A stretch of 64,000 bases of DNA from assembly GCA_965233625.1 (NCBI GenBank), contig OZ247499.1, positions 2,232,001-2,296,000 of the forward strand. Direction: 5' to 3'. Positions 35,143 through 44,145 of this stretch are shown piece by piece (within the stretch, counting starts at the first letter, position 1; the number at the start of each line of letters is the position of its first letter). A program made the translations under genes and the position numbers. The notes under the pieces are model-generated. The model had not been told where the DNA came from. It worked only from the letters and a program-made list of their open reading frames with translations, and made no database searches. This DNA is from G965233625 sp965233625 (GTDB taxonomy: Bacteria > Planctomycetota > Planctomycetia > Pirellulales > Pirellulaceae).

Positions 35143-37533
35143 ATGATGATGAAATACTTCTATCCCCTGGTCTGTCTGGGGTGGATTTGCAGCGTCGCAT
35201 CCGCGCAATCGTTTGAAAACGAGGTGCAGCCTCTGATCGAAAACTCCTGCATCGATTGCCACGACTCCGCAACAGATACCCCGCTGAATTTTGAAGCGTT
35301 GGGATTTGACCTGAAAGACCCGGCTACCTTTAAAGCGTGGGAGCGTGTTTTTGATCGCGTAGTGCAGGAGGAGATGCCGCCACCAAGCGAGGCACGCCCC
35401 AGCGCCGCACAACGCAGCGCGGCGCTGAAAGCGTTGAAACGAGACCTTCTTGCCACCAGCGTGCTCCGCCAGAAACGCACAGGGCGTGTTCCGGCGCGAC
35501 GGTTGACGAAACTCGAACTCGCCTACACGTTGCAAGATCTGCTTCAAATTAATAGCGATGTGACCAGGGATCTTCCCGACGAGGTCGAATCGGGAAGTTT
35601 CGATACGGTGGGAGCCAATCAGCGGATATCTGACTTGCACATGGCCGGGTATCTGCGTGCGGCGGATGAATCGCTCCAACTGGCGATCAATCTGCAGCGT
35701 AACCCCTACCGGAGCCAGCAAAATAGCTACGACTGGCTGGATGAATGGCATGAGAAGCCGCTTCTCGACGGCGGAAGCATTACCCGGAAACTGAAATATG
35801 GCGACGGCATTGTGCTGTTCGCCGACGTCGCCTATCTGACGATGTTTCACTTTCAAGTGAGCACGCCGGGAATTCACCGTATCGAAGCCCGCATCAGTGC
35901 GTACCAGTCAAGCAAACCGCTGACCGCCAAATTTATTGTAAAGTCGCCCTCGGGCGAGGCGAGGGTCGTGAAGGCGGTCGATCTCCCGCCAAGCCAGCCT
36001 GAAACCGTCAGCGTGCGGACTTTCCTCCAGCCGGGCGATACACCTTACCTGACCTTTGACACGGGCTCCGCAGGATCGGGCGGGGCTCCCGTATACCGTG
36101 CTGGCGGAGCCATGCATTACCAGGGTCCCGGGCTGGCGATAATGTCGCAGCGCGTTGAGGGTCCATTGTTCGAATCCTGGCCGCCGCCGGGTACGCAGGA
36201 GTTGTTGAAAGGACTGAAACTTTCCCGGAATGAAGATGGTTCATTTTCGGTGCGGAAGTCAGCTGACCCGCTTCAACAGATAACCGGCGTCGTTCGCCGG
36301 TTTGCGCCGCTGGCGTTCCGGCGGCCGGTGCCAGAGGATGAACTACAGAGCCTGATTCATATCGCCAGGCCCGCCATTGCCGCAGGCCGCGACCCGGTTG
36401 ATGCTTTGCGGGTCTCCCTACGTTCAATTCTCAGCTCACCGCAATTCTTGTTGTTCGGCGGCGAACCTGGCGAACTCGACGACTACTCGCTCGCCAGCCG
36501 GCTATCTTATTTCCTCTGGAAAAGCATGCCAGACCGCGAATTGACCGCCTTGGCGAGAGAAGGCAAACTCAGCGACCCCAGGACCCTCGCCACGCAGGTC
36601 GACCGTATGCTCGACCACGGGAAATCTCGCAGGTTTATCGACGACTTCATCGGACAGTGGCTCCGTCTGGACAAGGTTAACGCAACCACACCAGACGATG
36701 GACTGTATCCAGAATTCGACGAATTACTCTCCGGTTCGATTCCTCAGGAACCGCAGCTGTTTCTAAAGGAGCTGATCAGCAAGAACCTGAGTGTGAACAA
36801 CCTGATCGACTCTGAATTCACAGTTCTCAACCGCAGGCTGGCAGAGCACTACGGCATTGAAGGCGTTCGCGGCCAGGAGTTCCGCCGGGTCGAATTACCG
36901 GCAGAATCTCCGCGGGGCGGTGTGCTGACCCAAGCAGCTGTTCTGAAAACAACGGCCAACGGCACGACCACTTCGCCGGTAATCCGCGGGAACTTCGTAC
37001 TCACCAAATTCCTCGGAACGCCGCCGCCAGATCCACCAGCGAACGTCGGCGCCATCGAGCCCGACACGCGTGGCAAGACGACCATCCGTGAAATACTGAA
37101 ATCGCATCGCCAGCTCGAAAGCTGCAACCAATGCCATCGCCATATCGATCCGCCCGGTTTCGCTCTCGAGAGCTTCGACCCCATTGGTGGATTTCGCACG
37201 CACTACCGTGTTCTGGGCGGCGAACAAAAATATGCGGGGTTCACCATTAAGCTGCCACCTAAACAGGGTGAGGCTGTCGATGCGTCCGGCGTAACACCAG
37301 GCGGAGCCAGGTTCCGGGGAACGAATGAGTTCAAAACCTTGTTAATGAAACAGCGCGATCAGGTCGCCCGTAATTTCATCACGCAGCTCGTTGTTTACGC
37401 CACTGGCGGTGAACTGCAATTTGCTGACCGGGAAGTGATTGAAGGCATTCTTACCCAGACACGGCCTGACAATTACCCGGTGCGCGACATCATTCACAAA
37501 GTCGTCCAGTGCCGGTTGTTCCGCAACAAATAA
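35143..37533 (+). CDS. DUF1592/DUF1588/DUF1585 planctomycete cytochrome-like protein
   Basis: An exported protein of about 796 residues with the planctomycete set of domains in order: N-terminal cytochrome-like segment (ENSCIDCHDSATDTPLNFE, one CxxCH), DUF1587 (PARRLTKLELAYTLQDLL), DUF1595/DUF1592 (FAPLAFRRPVPEDEL; SRLSYFLWKSMPDRELTAL), DUF1588 (RGGVLTQAAVLKTTANGTTTSPVIRG) with a second heme site CNQCH, and DUF1585 at the end. I place the start at the ATG cluster 35143-35151 because it gives a clean signal peptide (MKYFYPLVCLGWICSVASA). ATG 35071, which overlaps the EF-hand stop, is the alternative. The gene is usually paired with DUF1552, as here. Confidence 0.9.
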   Translation: MMMKYFYPLVCLGWICSVASAQSFENEVQPLIENSCIDCHDSATDTPLNFEALGFDLKDPATFKAWERVFDRVVQEEMPPPSEARPSAAQRSAALKALKRDLLATSVLRQKRTGRVPARRLTKLELAYTLQDLLQINSDVTRDLPDEVESGSFDTVGANQRISDLHMAGYLRAADESLQLAINLQRNPYRSQQNSYDWLDEWHEKPLLDGGSITRKLKYGDGIVLFADVAYLTMFHFQVSTPGIHRIEARISAYQSSKPLTAKFIVKSPSGEARVVKAVDLPPSQPETVSVRTFLQPGDTPYLTFDTGSAGSGGAPVYRAGGAMHYQGPGLAIMSQRVEGPLFESWPPPGTQELLKGLKLSRNEDGSFSVRKSADPLQQITGVVRRFAPLAFRRPVPEDELQSLIHIARPAIAAGRDPVDALRVSLRSILSSPQFLLFGGEPGELDDYSLASRLSYFLWKSMPDRELTALAREGKLSDPRTLATQVDRMLDHGKSRRFIDDFIGQWLRLDKVNATTPDDGLYPEFDELLSGSIPQEPQLFLKELISKNLSVNNLIDSEFTVLNRRLAEHYGIEGVRGQEFRRVELPAESPRGGVLTQAAVLKTTANGTTTSPVIRGNFVLTKFLGTPPPDPPANVGAIEPDTRGKTTIREILKSHRQLESCNQCHRHIDPPGFALESFDPIGGFRTHYRVLGGEQKYAGFTIKLPPKQGEAVDASGVTPGGARFRGTNEFKTLLMKQRDQVARNFITQLVVYATGGELQFADREVIEGILTQTRPDNYPVRDIIHKVVQCRLFRNK

Positions 37534-37575
37534 CCCGGTGAAAGCAACCTATTTTTCTAATGAGGCCTGTCAGTT

Positions 37576-38826
37576 ATGCATAAGACTTTGAGCCGGCGCA
37601 CGCTATTAACAGGGTCCGGCGTCGCCATGGCGCTGCCGCTGCTGGAATCGATGAGTCCGGCCTTCGGCGCGCCGCGCGTTCCACCCCGCCGGATGATTTT
37701 CATCTGCACAACATTAGGGCTGCATCCACCGTTTCTGTGGCCTACAACCACCGGCGCCGGATACGAAACTACACCTTATCTGGAACTGCTGAAGGAGCAC
37801 CGCGATGACTTCACGTTGATGTCGGGCCTCCAGCACGACGACCAGGTTGGGCGCCAGCCGCACGACAGTGAGATGACATGGCTAACGTCGGCCCGGAAAC
37901 CCGGAGTTGGAGGCTTCCGCAATACAATTTCGGTCGACCAGGTTGCCGCAGCAACGTCGAACAATCAAACGCGATTTCCATCTATCACCCTGGGAACCAT
38001 GTCCTCCAAGAGCCAGTCATACACGGGTGGCGGGGTAATGATTCCGGCCGAAACAAGCCCGGCAAACCTGTTTGCACAGCTTTTTCTTCAAGGAACGTCG
38101 AAAGAAGTGCAGGCCCAGCGGCACAAGCTCAGCGACGGCAAAAGCATTCTCGACCGTCTCGGGTCACAAGCCAAGTCTCTCCGCCGTAAGGCGAGCGTTT
38201 CGGACAACCACCTACTAGACGATTATTTCAGTTCGGTACGTGCGGCGGAGGCCAACATTACCGCCGCCCAGGGCTGGCTTGATCGCCCCAAACCGCAGGT
38301 CGATGCCCGTCAGCCGACCGACATTCCCGACAACCGCGATCTCATTGGCAGAGCACAACTGCTGATGGATCTGGCGCCGCTGATTGTTCAGACAGATTCG
38401 ACGCGGGTGATCAGCATTATGATTCAGGATCATTTCGTTGTTCCCATTGTTAAAGGCGTGACCACCAACCATCACCACCTTTCCCACCACGGGCAGGAAC
38501 CGGCAAAAATCGCTCAGCTGAAGAAGATCGAAACCGGCATCCTCAACTGCTTCAGCCGTCTGCTTGGAGAGTTAAAAGCCAGACGGGAAACCGGTTCAAG
38601 ACTGCTCGACCACACCTCGGTGCTGTTCGGCAGCAATCTCGGCAATGCGAACGCGCATCATACAAAGAATCTTCCTGTGTTCCTCGCCGGCGGTGGATTT
38701 AATCATGGACAGTACATCGCTCACAAAGAGGGAACGCCGCTCTGTAACTTGTTTGTAGCAATGCTCAATCACATGGGAATTGAGACAGACGCGTTCGGCC
38801 AGAGCACCGGCAAACTTAACCTTTAA
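37576..38826 (+). CDS. DUF1552 family Tat-exported protein
   Basis: A 416-residue DUF1552 protein with a twin-arginine leader SRRTLLTGSGVAMALPLLE. The conserved family segments are present: RRMIFICTTLGLHPPFLWP, SGLQHDDQVGRQPHDSEMTWLTSA and SVDQVAA, with the C-terminal VLFGSNLGNANAHHTKNLPVFLAGGGF. The fold resembles DUF1501/sulfatase-like proteins. It is almost always the partner of a DUF1592 cytochrome, probably exported folded via Tat; its substrate is unknown. Confidence 0.93.
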   Translation: MHKTLSRRTLLTGSGVAMALPLLESMSPAFGAPRVPPRRMIFICTTLGLHPPFLWPTTTGAGYETTPYLELLKEHRDDFTLMSGLQHDDQVGRQPHDSEMTWLTSARKPGVGGFRNTISVDQVAAATSNNQTRFPSITLGTMSSKSQSYTGGGVMIPAETSPANLFAQLFLQGTSKEVQAQRHKLSDGKSILDRLGSQAKSLRRKASVSDNHLLDDYFSSVRAAEANITAAQGWLDRPKPQVDARQPTDIPDNRDLIGRAQLLMDLAPLIVQTDSTRVISIMIQDHFVVPIVKGVTTNHHHLSHHGQEPAKIAQLKKIETGILNCFSRLLGELKARRETGSRLLDHTSVLFGSNLGNANAHHTKNLPVFLAGGGFNHGQYIAHKEGTPLCNLFVAMLNHMGIETDAFGQSTGKLNL

Positions 38827-38841
38827 CGTAAGTAGCAAATC

Positions 38842-39861
38842 ATGGGGCTCATAATCTTGCGAAAAAGCTGCGCCGTCTTACTGTCACTATTTGCACTAGT
38901 TTGCTTCACCGCACGCATCTCCGCGCAGGACGAATCTGCTGCGGTCAACGGAAGCACATCTACTGCGGCGCGATTAGAGCAGGTCACCTGGATTTCCTCC
39001 GTCCGGCCGCCTGGCGGCAGCTTTCATATCGCCCGGACTTCAAGGGAGGGCAGCACCTCAAAGATCACCTATCTCACGCGCTCACGGCACAATGACTACA
39101 AACCGGTTATCAGCCCGGATGGCGCCAGGATTGCTTTCTTCCGTTCGTACAGCGAAGGCGGAAACTTCTTTCTCTGGAATACCTCCATCTGTGTGATAAA
39201 CGCCGATGGCAGCAGATTCCGGGAACTGACAGACCACCAGTTCATGAACACAGAGCCCTACTGGACGCGCGACGGGTCAAACCGGATTACCTGGACGCGC
39301 ATGGTGCATCATTCAGAAGGAGAGTACGGCACCTACGTTTACCGGACGCGGTGCGATGCACGGCCTGGTGATGAAGAGCGGCTATCAGCAACGCGGTGGG
39401 AGTGGGGCAACAGCAGCCTGAAGAATGGCCGTGTATTCGTGATGAAGGACAAGGCCTATCACTTGCTGACGCCAGGTCCCAACGGGAAGCCTAAGTACGA
39501 GAAGATCAGCTACCCGGACGCTTTCCACTACCTTCATAAGGTCACGATTTCAAACGATGAAAAGTCGATCGCTTACATGAAGAAAGTGAAGCCGGGCGAC
39601 GGGGACTATCTGGGTTCTGAAATCGTGCTTGCCCGGTTCGATGCGTCAAAACCATCTATCAAAAAGGAGTTTACTTTCGTACCAGTGGATAAGACGAAAT
39701 TCAGCTGGTATGTCAGCTTCTCTCCCGATGGTAAATACCTGCTATATGCAGAAGATGGAAAAATAATGATGTATGACGTTGCGGCGAAGAAATCCTTGCA
39801 GCTATCAACCCGGAATGAAGTCGAATACCGTTATCCGAATTTTCATGGCAGCGTAAAGTAA
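38842..39861 (+). CDS. Exported TolB/WD40-like beta-propeller protein
   Basis: A 339-residue protein with a signal peptide ending near ARISAQD. Repeats of the TolB/PD40 propeller type are visible: KPVISPDGARIAFFRS, EPYWTRDGSNRITWTR, KVTISNDEKSIAYM and YVSFSPDGKYLLYAEDGKI. It starts 16 nt after the DUF1552 stop and is probably the last gene of the sigma-to-cytochrome operon. Its role is unknown; it may be a binding or scaffolding component. Confidence 0.75.
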   Translation: MGLIILRKSCAVLLSLFALVCFTARISAQDESAAVNGSTSTAARLEQVTWISSVRPPGGSFHIARTSREGSTSKITYLTRSRHNDYKPVISPDGARIAFFRSYSEGGNFFLWNTSICVINADGSRFRELTDHQFMNTEPYWTRDGSNRITWTRMVHHSEGEYGTYVYRTRCDARPGDEERLSATRWEWGNSSLKNGRVFVMKDKAYHLLTPGPNGKPKYEKISYPDAFHYLHKVTISNDEKSIAYMKKVKPGDGDYLGSEIVLARFDASKPSIKKEFTFVPVDKTKFSWYVSFSPDGKYLLYAEDGKIMMYDVAAKKSLQLSTRNEVEYRYPNFHGSVK

Positions 39862-39985
39862 CGCTGCCAGCACCCGTTGCCCGCGTTCCGTTTCTTGTTG
39901 GGCAATCGCTGAAACGCAACGCCCGTACTTGAAGCATTCAGCCGGCGACAGAGACCACCAGGATAGAGCGCTATCCAAGGAAACG

Positions 39986-40411
39986 CTATTTCGATTGCAG
40001 TGCGAAGTTGGCGGCATCGGTTCCTTCTGCGGGAACATCGAACTCTAGCGTCGATGCCGAGTTGTAGCGGGAGGGCAGTTTCTCGCGGTTGCTGTTGTCG
40101 TAGATGTTGTCGTCGCCAGAGGCTGGCGTATCTACGACCGTGGATATTGATACGCGATGCTTACCTACGACGGCGCCTTCGCCATCTTCAGGCGTTTTAA
40201 GTGTGAAGCGTCCATCGTCGCCGGTCACAGCGCTGGAGCTTGGGCCAATTGCACCGTCGCCCATTGGCATGAAGAAGATTGTGGCATTGGCCAGCGGTTT
40301 GTCGTCCAGTGTTACAACACCTGAAACAGGTGCAATTTCGAATGGAGAGCCGCAACCGGCGCAGCAGAGCAACACCGATGCGGCGACGACGGTCATAAGT
40401 TGTTTTAGCAA
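39986..40411 (-). CDS. Lipoprotein with carboxypeptidase-regulatory-like domain
   Basis: A small lipoprotein of the kind found after DUF1559 genes in planctomycetes. TTG 40411 has CAGGAC at 6 nt upstream and gives MLKQLMTVVAASVLLCCAGC, with the lipobox Cys. The mature part (PVSGVVTLDDKPLANATIFFMP, DDGRFTL, GKHRVSI) is a transthyretin/CarboxypepD_reg-like beta-sandwich. An earlier TTG at 40426 and ATG 40396 are alternatives. Its start is within 20 nt of the DUF1559 stop, so both are one transcription unit. Confidence 0.85.
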   Translation of the reverse strand: MLKQLMTVVAASVLLCCAGCGSPFEIAPVSGVVTLDDKPLANATIFFMPMGDGAIGPSSSAVTGDDGRFTLKTPEDGEGAVVGKHRVSISTVVDTPASGDDNIYDNSNREKLPSRYNSASTLEFDVPAEGTDAANFALQSK

Positions 40412-40429
40412 TGCAAAGTCCTGCAAAGG

Positions 40430-41401
40430 TTACGGAAGGCTGGCAACTTCGCCACCGCCGATGGTTGCTGAAGCATTGAGAACGGTACGATCGATGGTGA
40501 CCGGCACGCTTCGCACCGATGCATCGACAAGTGCGAAGTTCACAATTCCGGGATGCAGACTAGCGAACGCGCGTTTGCAATCGTTGCTGTGATTGTTCAA
40601 ACCGCCCGAAACGCACTTATCAAAGTCTGGCACACCAAAAGCATTCGGCGAACCTGCGGTAATCGAAGACTGATTGTAAGACGTGTAGCCGTAAGCCCAG
40701 AAAGTACGTCGCGTATTGTGGGTGGTCGTGTGGTATTCGCCTACCATTAAGGTGTTCGAGGTGCCGTCCGTCACGCTTGCCATGGTTTCCTCCGACTTGT
40801 CACCATAGACCACATGCAAGAGTCCGCGGTTCCGCTGGTCCAGGCTGTTACCTTCGTCGAAATGCGGGCCGCCACGGGTTACGGTTAAGCCGGAAACCGC
40901 ACGGTAAGAACCCGGTGCGTAGTCGAAGGGCCGTGGTCCGCTTTCTGGCCGGGCAAGCGATGTGGTGTTGATATCTGACGGGCAGACATACGCCGACATG
41001 TTGGTCTGTCCCACCGCCTTGTTAACGTTGTCCCGGTCGGTCGGCTGCGACTGATCGTAGTTGTTGTACAGATTATCGGCTTCCAGGAACGGAAGGATGT
41101 CGAGCGTCCAGGTGGATTTATGCGGACCGCCATAGGCATAGCCCGTGCCGCAGTTGGGGAAGCTGGAACCAGAGCAGTTCACGTTGCCTGCCGGGAATTT
41201 CCCGTAGGTGTCGTGGTGGTTGTGTAGCGCTAGGGCTAACTGCTTCAAGTTATTAGAACACGAAGAACGTCTCGCAGCTTCGCGCGCGGCTTGGACTGCT
41301 GGCAACAGTAACGCTACCAGGACGCCAATAATGGCGATCACCACAAGTAGTTCCACCAGCGTAAAGCCAACGCGGCGGCCCTTGCCTGAATTAGACAACA
41401 T
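40430..41401 (-). CDS. DUF1559 pseudopilin-like protein (2)
   Basis: From ATG 41401 (CGGAG upstream) the 323-residue product has a class III leader GKGRRVGFTLVELLVVIAI and the DUF1559 hallmark AREAARRSSCSNNLKQLALALHNHHD. The head domain ends with NFALVDASVRSV..TIDRTVLNA. It is a paralogue of the protein at 18818. In-frame codons reaching 41551 would place 50 unlikely residues before the leader. Confidence 0.95.
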   Translation of the reverse strand: MLSNSGKGRRVGFTLVELLVVIAIIGVLVALLLPAVQAAREAARRSSCSNNLKQLALALHNHHDTYGKFPAGNVNCSGSSFPNCGTGYAYGGPHKSTWTLDILPFLEADNLYNNYDQSQPTDRDNVNKAVGQTNMSAYVCPSDINTTSLARPESGPRPFDYAPGSYRAVSGLTVTRGGPHFDEGNSLDQRNRGLLHVVYGDKSEETMASVTDGTSNTLMVGEYHTTTHNTRRTFWAYGYTSYNQSSITAGSPNAFGVPDFDKCVSGGLNNHSNDCKRAFASLHPGIVNFALVDASVRSVPVTIDRTVLNASATIGGGEVASLP

Positions 41402-41617
41402 AAAATCGCTCCGATGAAATGAAAAGCAGAAAGGACATCGGCCAGTAAAATGCCCCCACAGCTTGCCGGAGTCGACGCCACACCAAATAGGGGGGTTACT
41501 GATGAAGTAGCCTAGCGGTTTTTTTATTTTCCAGCAAGGAAAACGCAACAAGAATTATCCGCTGGCGCTGTTCCGTAGCGATTGACGCTTCAACACTATC
41601 TCAAGTAGGCTCAAGAG

Positions 41618-42820
41618 CTAATCTTGAGGCAGATGATAGCGATCCGTGGTTTCCGCTGCCTGTTCTGACAACGTGACGACGCGTGCGATTGATTTACACA
41701 TTTTGTCACGATCAACTTCGTGAACGTCAAACGGATCGCCGACGTTGTTGAGCATGGTCAGAGTCAAACGTCCTCCCAGATGCTGGCGGAATTCCTCCAG
41801 GCCTTCGAACAGGGTTTCTGTCTGTTGAAGCTCTGGGCAATCCATCTGAATGCCAAGGTCGATCAGACATTGAACCACTTGATCGGCCACAGGACCAGGA
41901 AGATCGAAGGCGAGCGAAGAATAGATCGTATCAATGGCGACACCGATGGCGACGGCTTCTCCGTGACGGATGCGGAACTCGCTCATCGCTTCTAGCTTGT
42001 GCGCCGACCAGTGGCCGTAATCCAGCGGTCGTGCTTCCAAAACTTCGAACGGATCGCCGCCCCTGGTGATCTGCTCAAGATGCAGTTCAGCCGATCGCCG
42101 GATAATAGGCAATGCAGCCGCCATATCTCTTTGTTGAATGCGGGTTGCGTTTTCGCACAGTTCAGCGAACAGACTTGCATCTTTCAGCAGCGAAACCTTC
42201 ACCGCTTCGGAAAATCCGCTGACGAAGTCCCGGTCGCTAAGCGTTTCCAGCAATGCAACGTCATTGATGACCGCCCAGGGGGCAGCGAATGCGCCCAGCC
42301 AGTTCTTCTTCTGGAAAAGATTGATGCCGTTCTTCACGCCGACGCCAGAATCGTCCTGGCTCAGCGTGGTCGTGGGCAGTCGCACCAGACGCAAGCCACG
42401 GTGCGCGATTGCCGCCGCAAACCCGACGGTGTCGAGCACGGCGCCTCCGCCAATGACAACTACATAGCTCCGGCGGTCCAGTTCAGCGACGTTGAAGATC
42501 TTCAACATGCGTTCGAGAATGTGGACGTCGTTCTTGATCTCTTCACCGCCAGGGACGACCTGCAAATTGCCAGCGCGTTCGATCCCGTCAGAGTTCGCGT
42601 CGCAGAACTGCAGCACCTTGTGCCGCAGATCAGGTTGAGCGTCGAGGACGTTGGCGTCCACCCAGAACTGCACCCGCGCACGCTGCCCGTTTTCGTGTTT
42701 CAGTAAGTCAGCCAGCACATGCTGGTCGGCGCCGAATACGTCGTGGGTAAAGCGTAAACGATGCACAAACGGGACTGAGAACGGCGCGTCGATAGCTCCA
42801 GCAAATCGGTCAGTTGTCAC
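41618..42820 (-). CDS. 3-dehydroquinate synthase-superfamily cyclase, EboD-like
   Basis: A 400-residue sugar-phosphate cyclase (3-dehydroquinate synthase superfamily), with NAD-binding GGGAVLD at 124-130, LPTTTLSQDDSGVGVKNGIN at 148-167, the KKNWLGAF segment, FSEAVKVSLLKD (metal/substrate residues) and RHGEAVAIG. The form DSGVGVKNG, rather than the DSSVGGKTG of AroB, points to the EboD-type subgroup, whose substrate is not certain. It may be AroB-like in function, but I favour the EboD type. The other ebo genes are not adjacent, though an EboF-like gene occurs at 49255. It stands alone between a DUF1559 gene and a kelch gene. Confidence 0.7.
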   Translation of the reverse strand: MTTDRFAGAIDAPFSVPFVHRLRFTHDVFGADQHVLADLLKHENGQRARVQFWVDANVLDAQPDLRHKVLQFCDANSDGIERAGNLQVVPGGEEIKNDVHILERMLKIFNVAELDRRSYVVVIGGGAVLDTVGFAAAIAHRGLRLVRLPTTTLSQDDSGVGVKNGINLFQKKNWLGAFAAPWAVINDVALLETLSDRDFVSGFSEAVKVSLLKDASLFAELCENATRIQQRDMAAALPIIRRSAELHLEQITRGGDPFEVLEARPLDYGHWSAHKLEAMSEFRIRHGEAVAIGVAIDTIYSSLAFDLPGPVADQVVQCLIDLGIQMDCPELQQTETLFEGLEEFRQHLGGRLTLTMLNNVGDPFDVHEVDRDKMCKSIARVVTLSEQAAETTDRYHLPQD

Positions 42821-43078
42821 AAATTGCTCCTATTCCACAACCCGGTCGGGAATCGAGTTCAAAGTAGTTCATTAATCTTTGGTGTAGTAACCCATCAGTA
42901 TAACCGGACAGGACGCCCAGGAATGGGTTTGTTGAGCCGGTTTTTCGCAGAGCCAGCTCGCAATTGAAGTCTGGATACAGGTTGGTGCGGCATGCGTGCA
43001 TTCAGCTTGAATCAAACTTCCGGCGGCAGCTTCAAAGGCGGGACTTCAATGGTGGGAAGTAAGCAGTCTGCGTCGCTG

Positions 43079-44101
43079 CTATTGTTTGACGTCAATCTTC
43101 TCGACGGCTTTGAACTTGCCGCGTTCCATACTTGCTCCGCCAATGATAATCAGGCTGCTATCGCTTACGGGCAGCATGCGGTGAAAGAAGCGGGCCGTGG
43201 GCAACTGCTTTGTGTGCTGCCAGGCTTTTTGATCTTGCGAAAGGCGGTAGAGATCACCGTCGATGGTGCTGACATAAAGGGCGCCGCCGGTGGCGAATGC
43301 GGCTGAGCCGAAGCCCGTCATGTTTTCTTTCTTGGGTAGCTCCGGGCCTTGTGCCCACTGTTTGGTTGCCGGGTCGAAGATGTCGGTGCGGCGGTAAATT
43401 GTTCCTTCGCTATCCATGCCGCCGATGACAAAGAGCTTTCCATCGAAAGCGGCCAGAGCGACGGCGCGGCGTTGAAAGGGCGGCGCCGGCAGGGCTTCCC
43501 ACTTCAGTTGTTTCTCTTTCAGGTTCAGCTTCCAGGCAGTCTTGTGCCACACGCTGTCGGCTTCACCCGCCATCTGCCAGCCACCGGCAACGTAGATGGC
43601 GTCTCCAACGACAGCCGCATCGAACGATGAACGTGGCTCTGGAAGCGGCGGCAGATCCGTCCAATTTCCGGTACCGGGATCGAACACCGCGGCCGAAGCT
43701 TGCGACCACAGATCATGCTCTTCGCCCTCTTTGTTCTTCGCCGTGAAGCCGCCAAGGCGATACACCTTGCCCGCGTGCGCTACCAGCGCTAATCCTTGCA
43801 GTGGCGGTCCTTCGACCAGTGTCTCCCACGCTTCAGGCTTCTTCAAATTCAAACGTAGCAGCGTGTGGGCCTGCGACTTATCTGAGTAAGCATGGGCGCC
43901 ACCCTTGTGCCCGCCATAGATGTACACGCTATCTCCCGCGACCGTGCCGCCGAAACTCGTGACCGGCTGTTCGAGTGGCGGAAACGCGTTCATAGGTTTA
44001 TTTCCTGGTTTTTCAGCCAGCAATGTGAGAGGGGTTAGAGACAAGAGCCCTGCGATGCAGATGCCGAACAGGCCATTGCGAATAAGATGAAGTTCCAGCA
44101 T
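43079..44101 (-). CDS. Exported kelch-repeat propeller protein
   Basis: A 340-residue protein with a signal peptide (ends near LTLLAEKP) and five to six kelch repeats: VYIYGGHKGG, VYRLGGFTAKNKEGEEHDL, IYVAGGWQMAGEAD, LFVIGGMDSEG, ALYVSTIDG and LIIIGGAS. Repeat order and many residues (PLPEPRSSFDAA, FDGKLFVIGG, ARFFHRMLPVSDSSLI) correspond to the first propeller of the protein at 23416, so the two are paralogues. It starts 44 nt after the radical SAM gene and is probably co-transcribed with it. Confidence 0.82.
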   Translation of the reverse strand: MLELHLIRNGLFGICIAGLLSLTPLTLLAEKPGNKPMNAFPPLEQPVTSFGGTVAGDSVYIYGGHKGGAHAYSDKSQAHTLLRLNLKKPEAWETLVEGPPLQGLALVAHAGKVYRLGGFTAKNKEGEEHDLWSQASAAVFDPGTGNWTDLPPLPEPRSSFDAAVVGDAIYVAGGWQMAGEADSVWHKTAWKLNLKEKQLKWEALPAPPFQRRAVALAAFDGKLFVIGGMDSEGTIYRRTDIFDPATKQWAQGPELPKKENMTGFGSAAFATGGALYVSTIDGDLYRLSQDQKAWQHTKQLPTARFFHRMLPVSDSSLIIIGGASMERGKFKAVEKIDVKQ

Positions 44102-44145
44102 AAGTCGCTTCCCGGTTGCAAACGGAACTAAAAGGAAACCAGACG

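Noticed and set aside
34879..35877. A 332-codon open frame on the minus strand opposite the EF-hand and DUF1592 genes
   Set aside because: It overlaps two well-supported plus-strand genes and has no family motif or ribosome-binding site; long antisense frames are expected at this base composition.
39961..39976. GGATAG-AGCG-CTATCC hairpin between the convergent 38842 and 39986 genes
   Set aside because: Only a 6-bp stem with no T run on either strand; too weak to call a terminator.
40475..40495. ATTGAGAACGG, similar to half of the Fur-type box
   Set aside because: It lies inside the DUF1559 coding region and has no second half-site.
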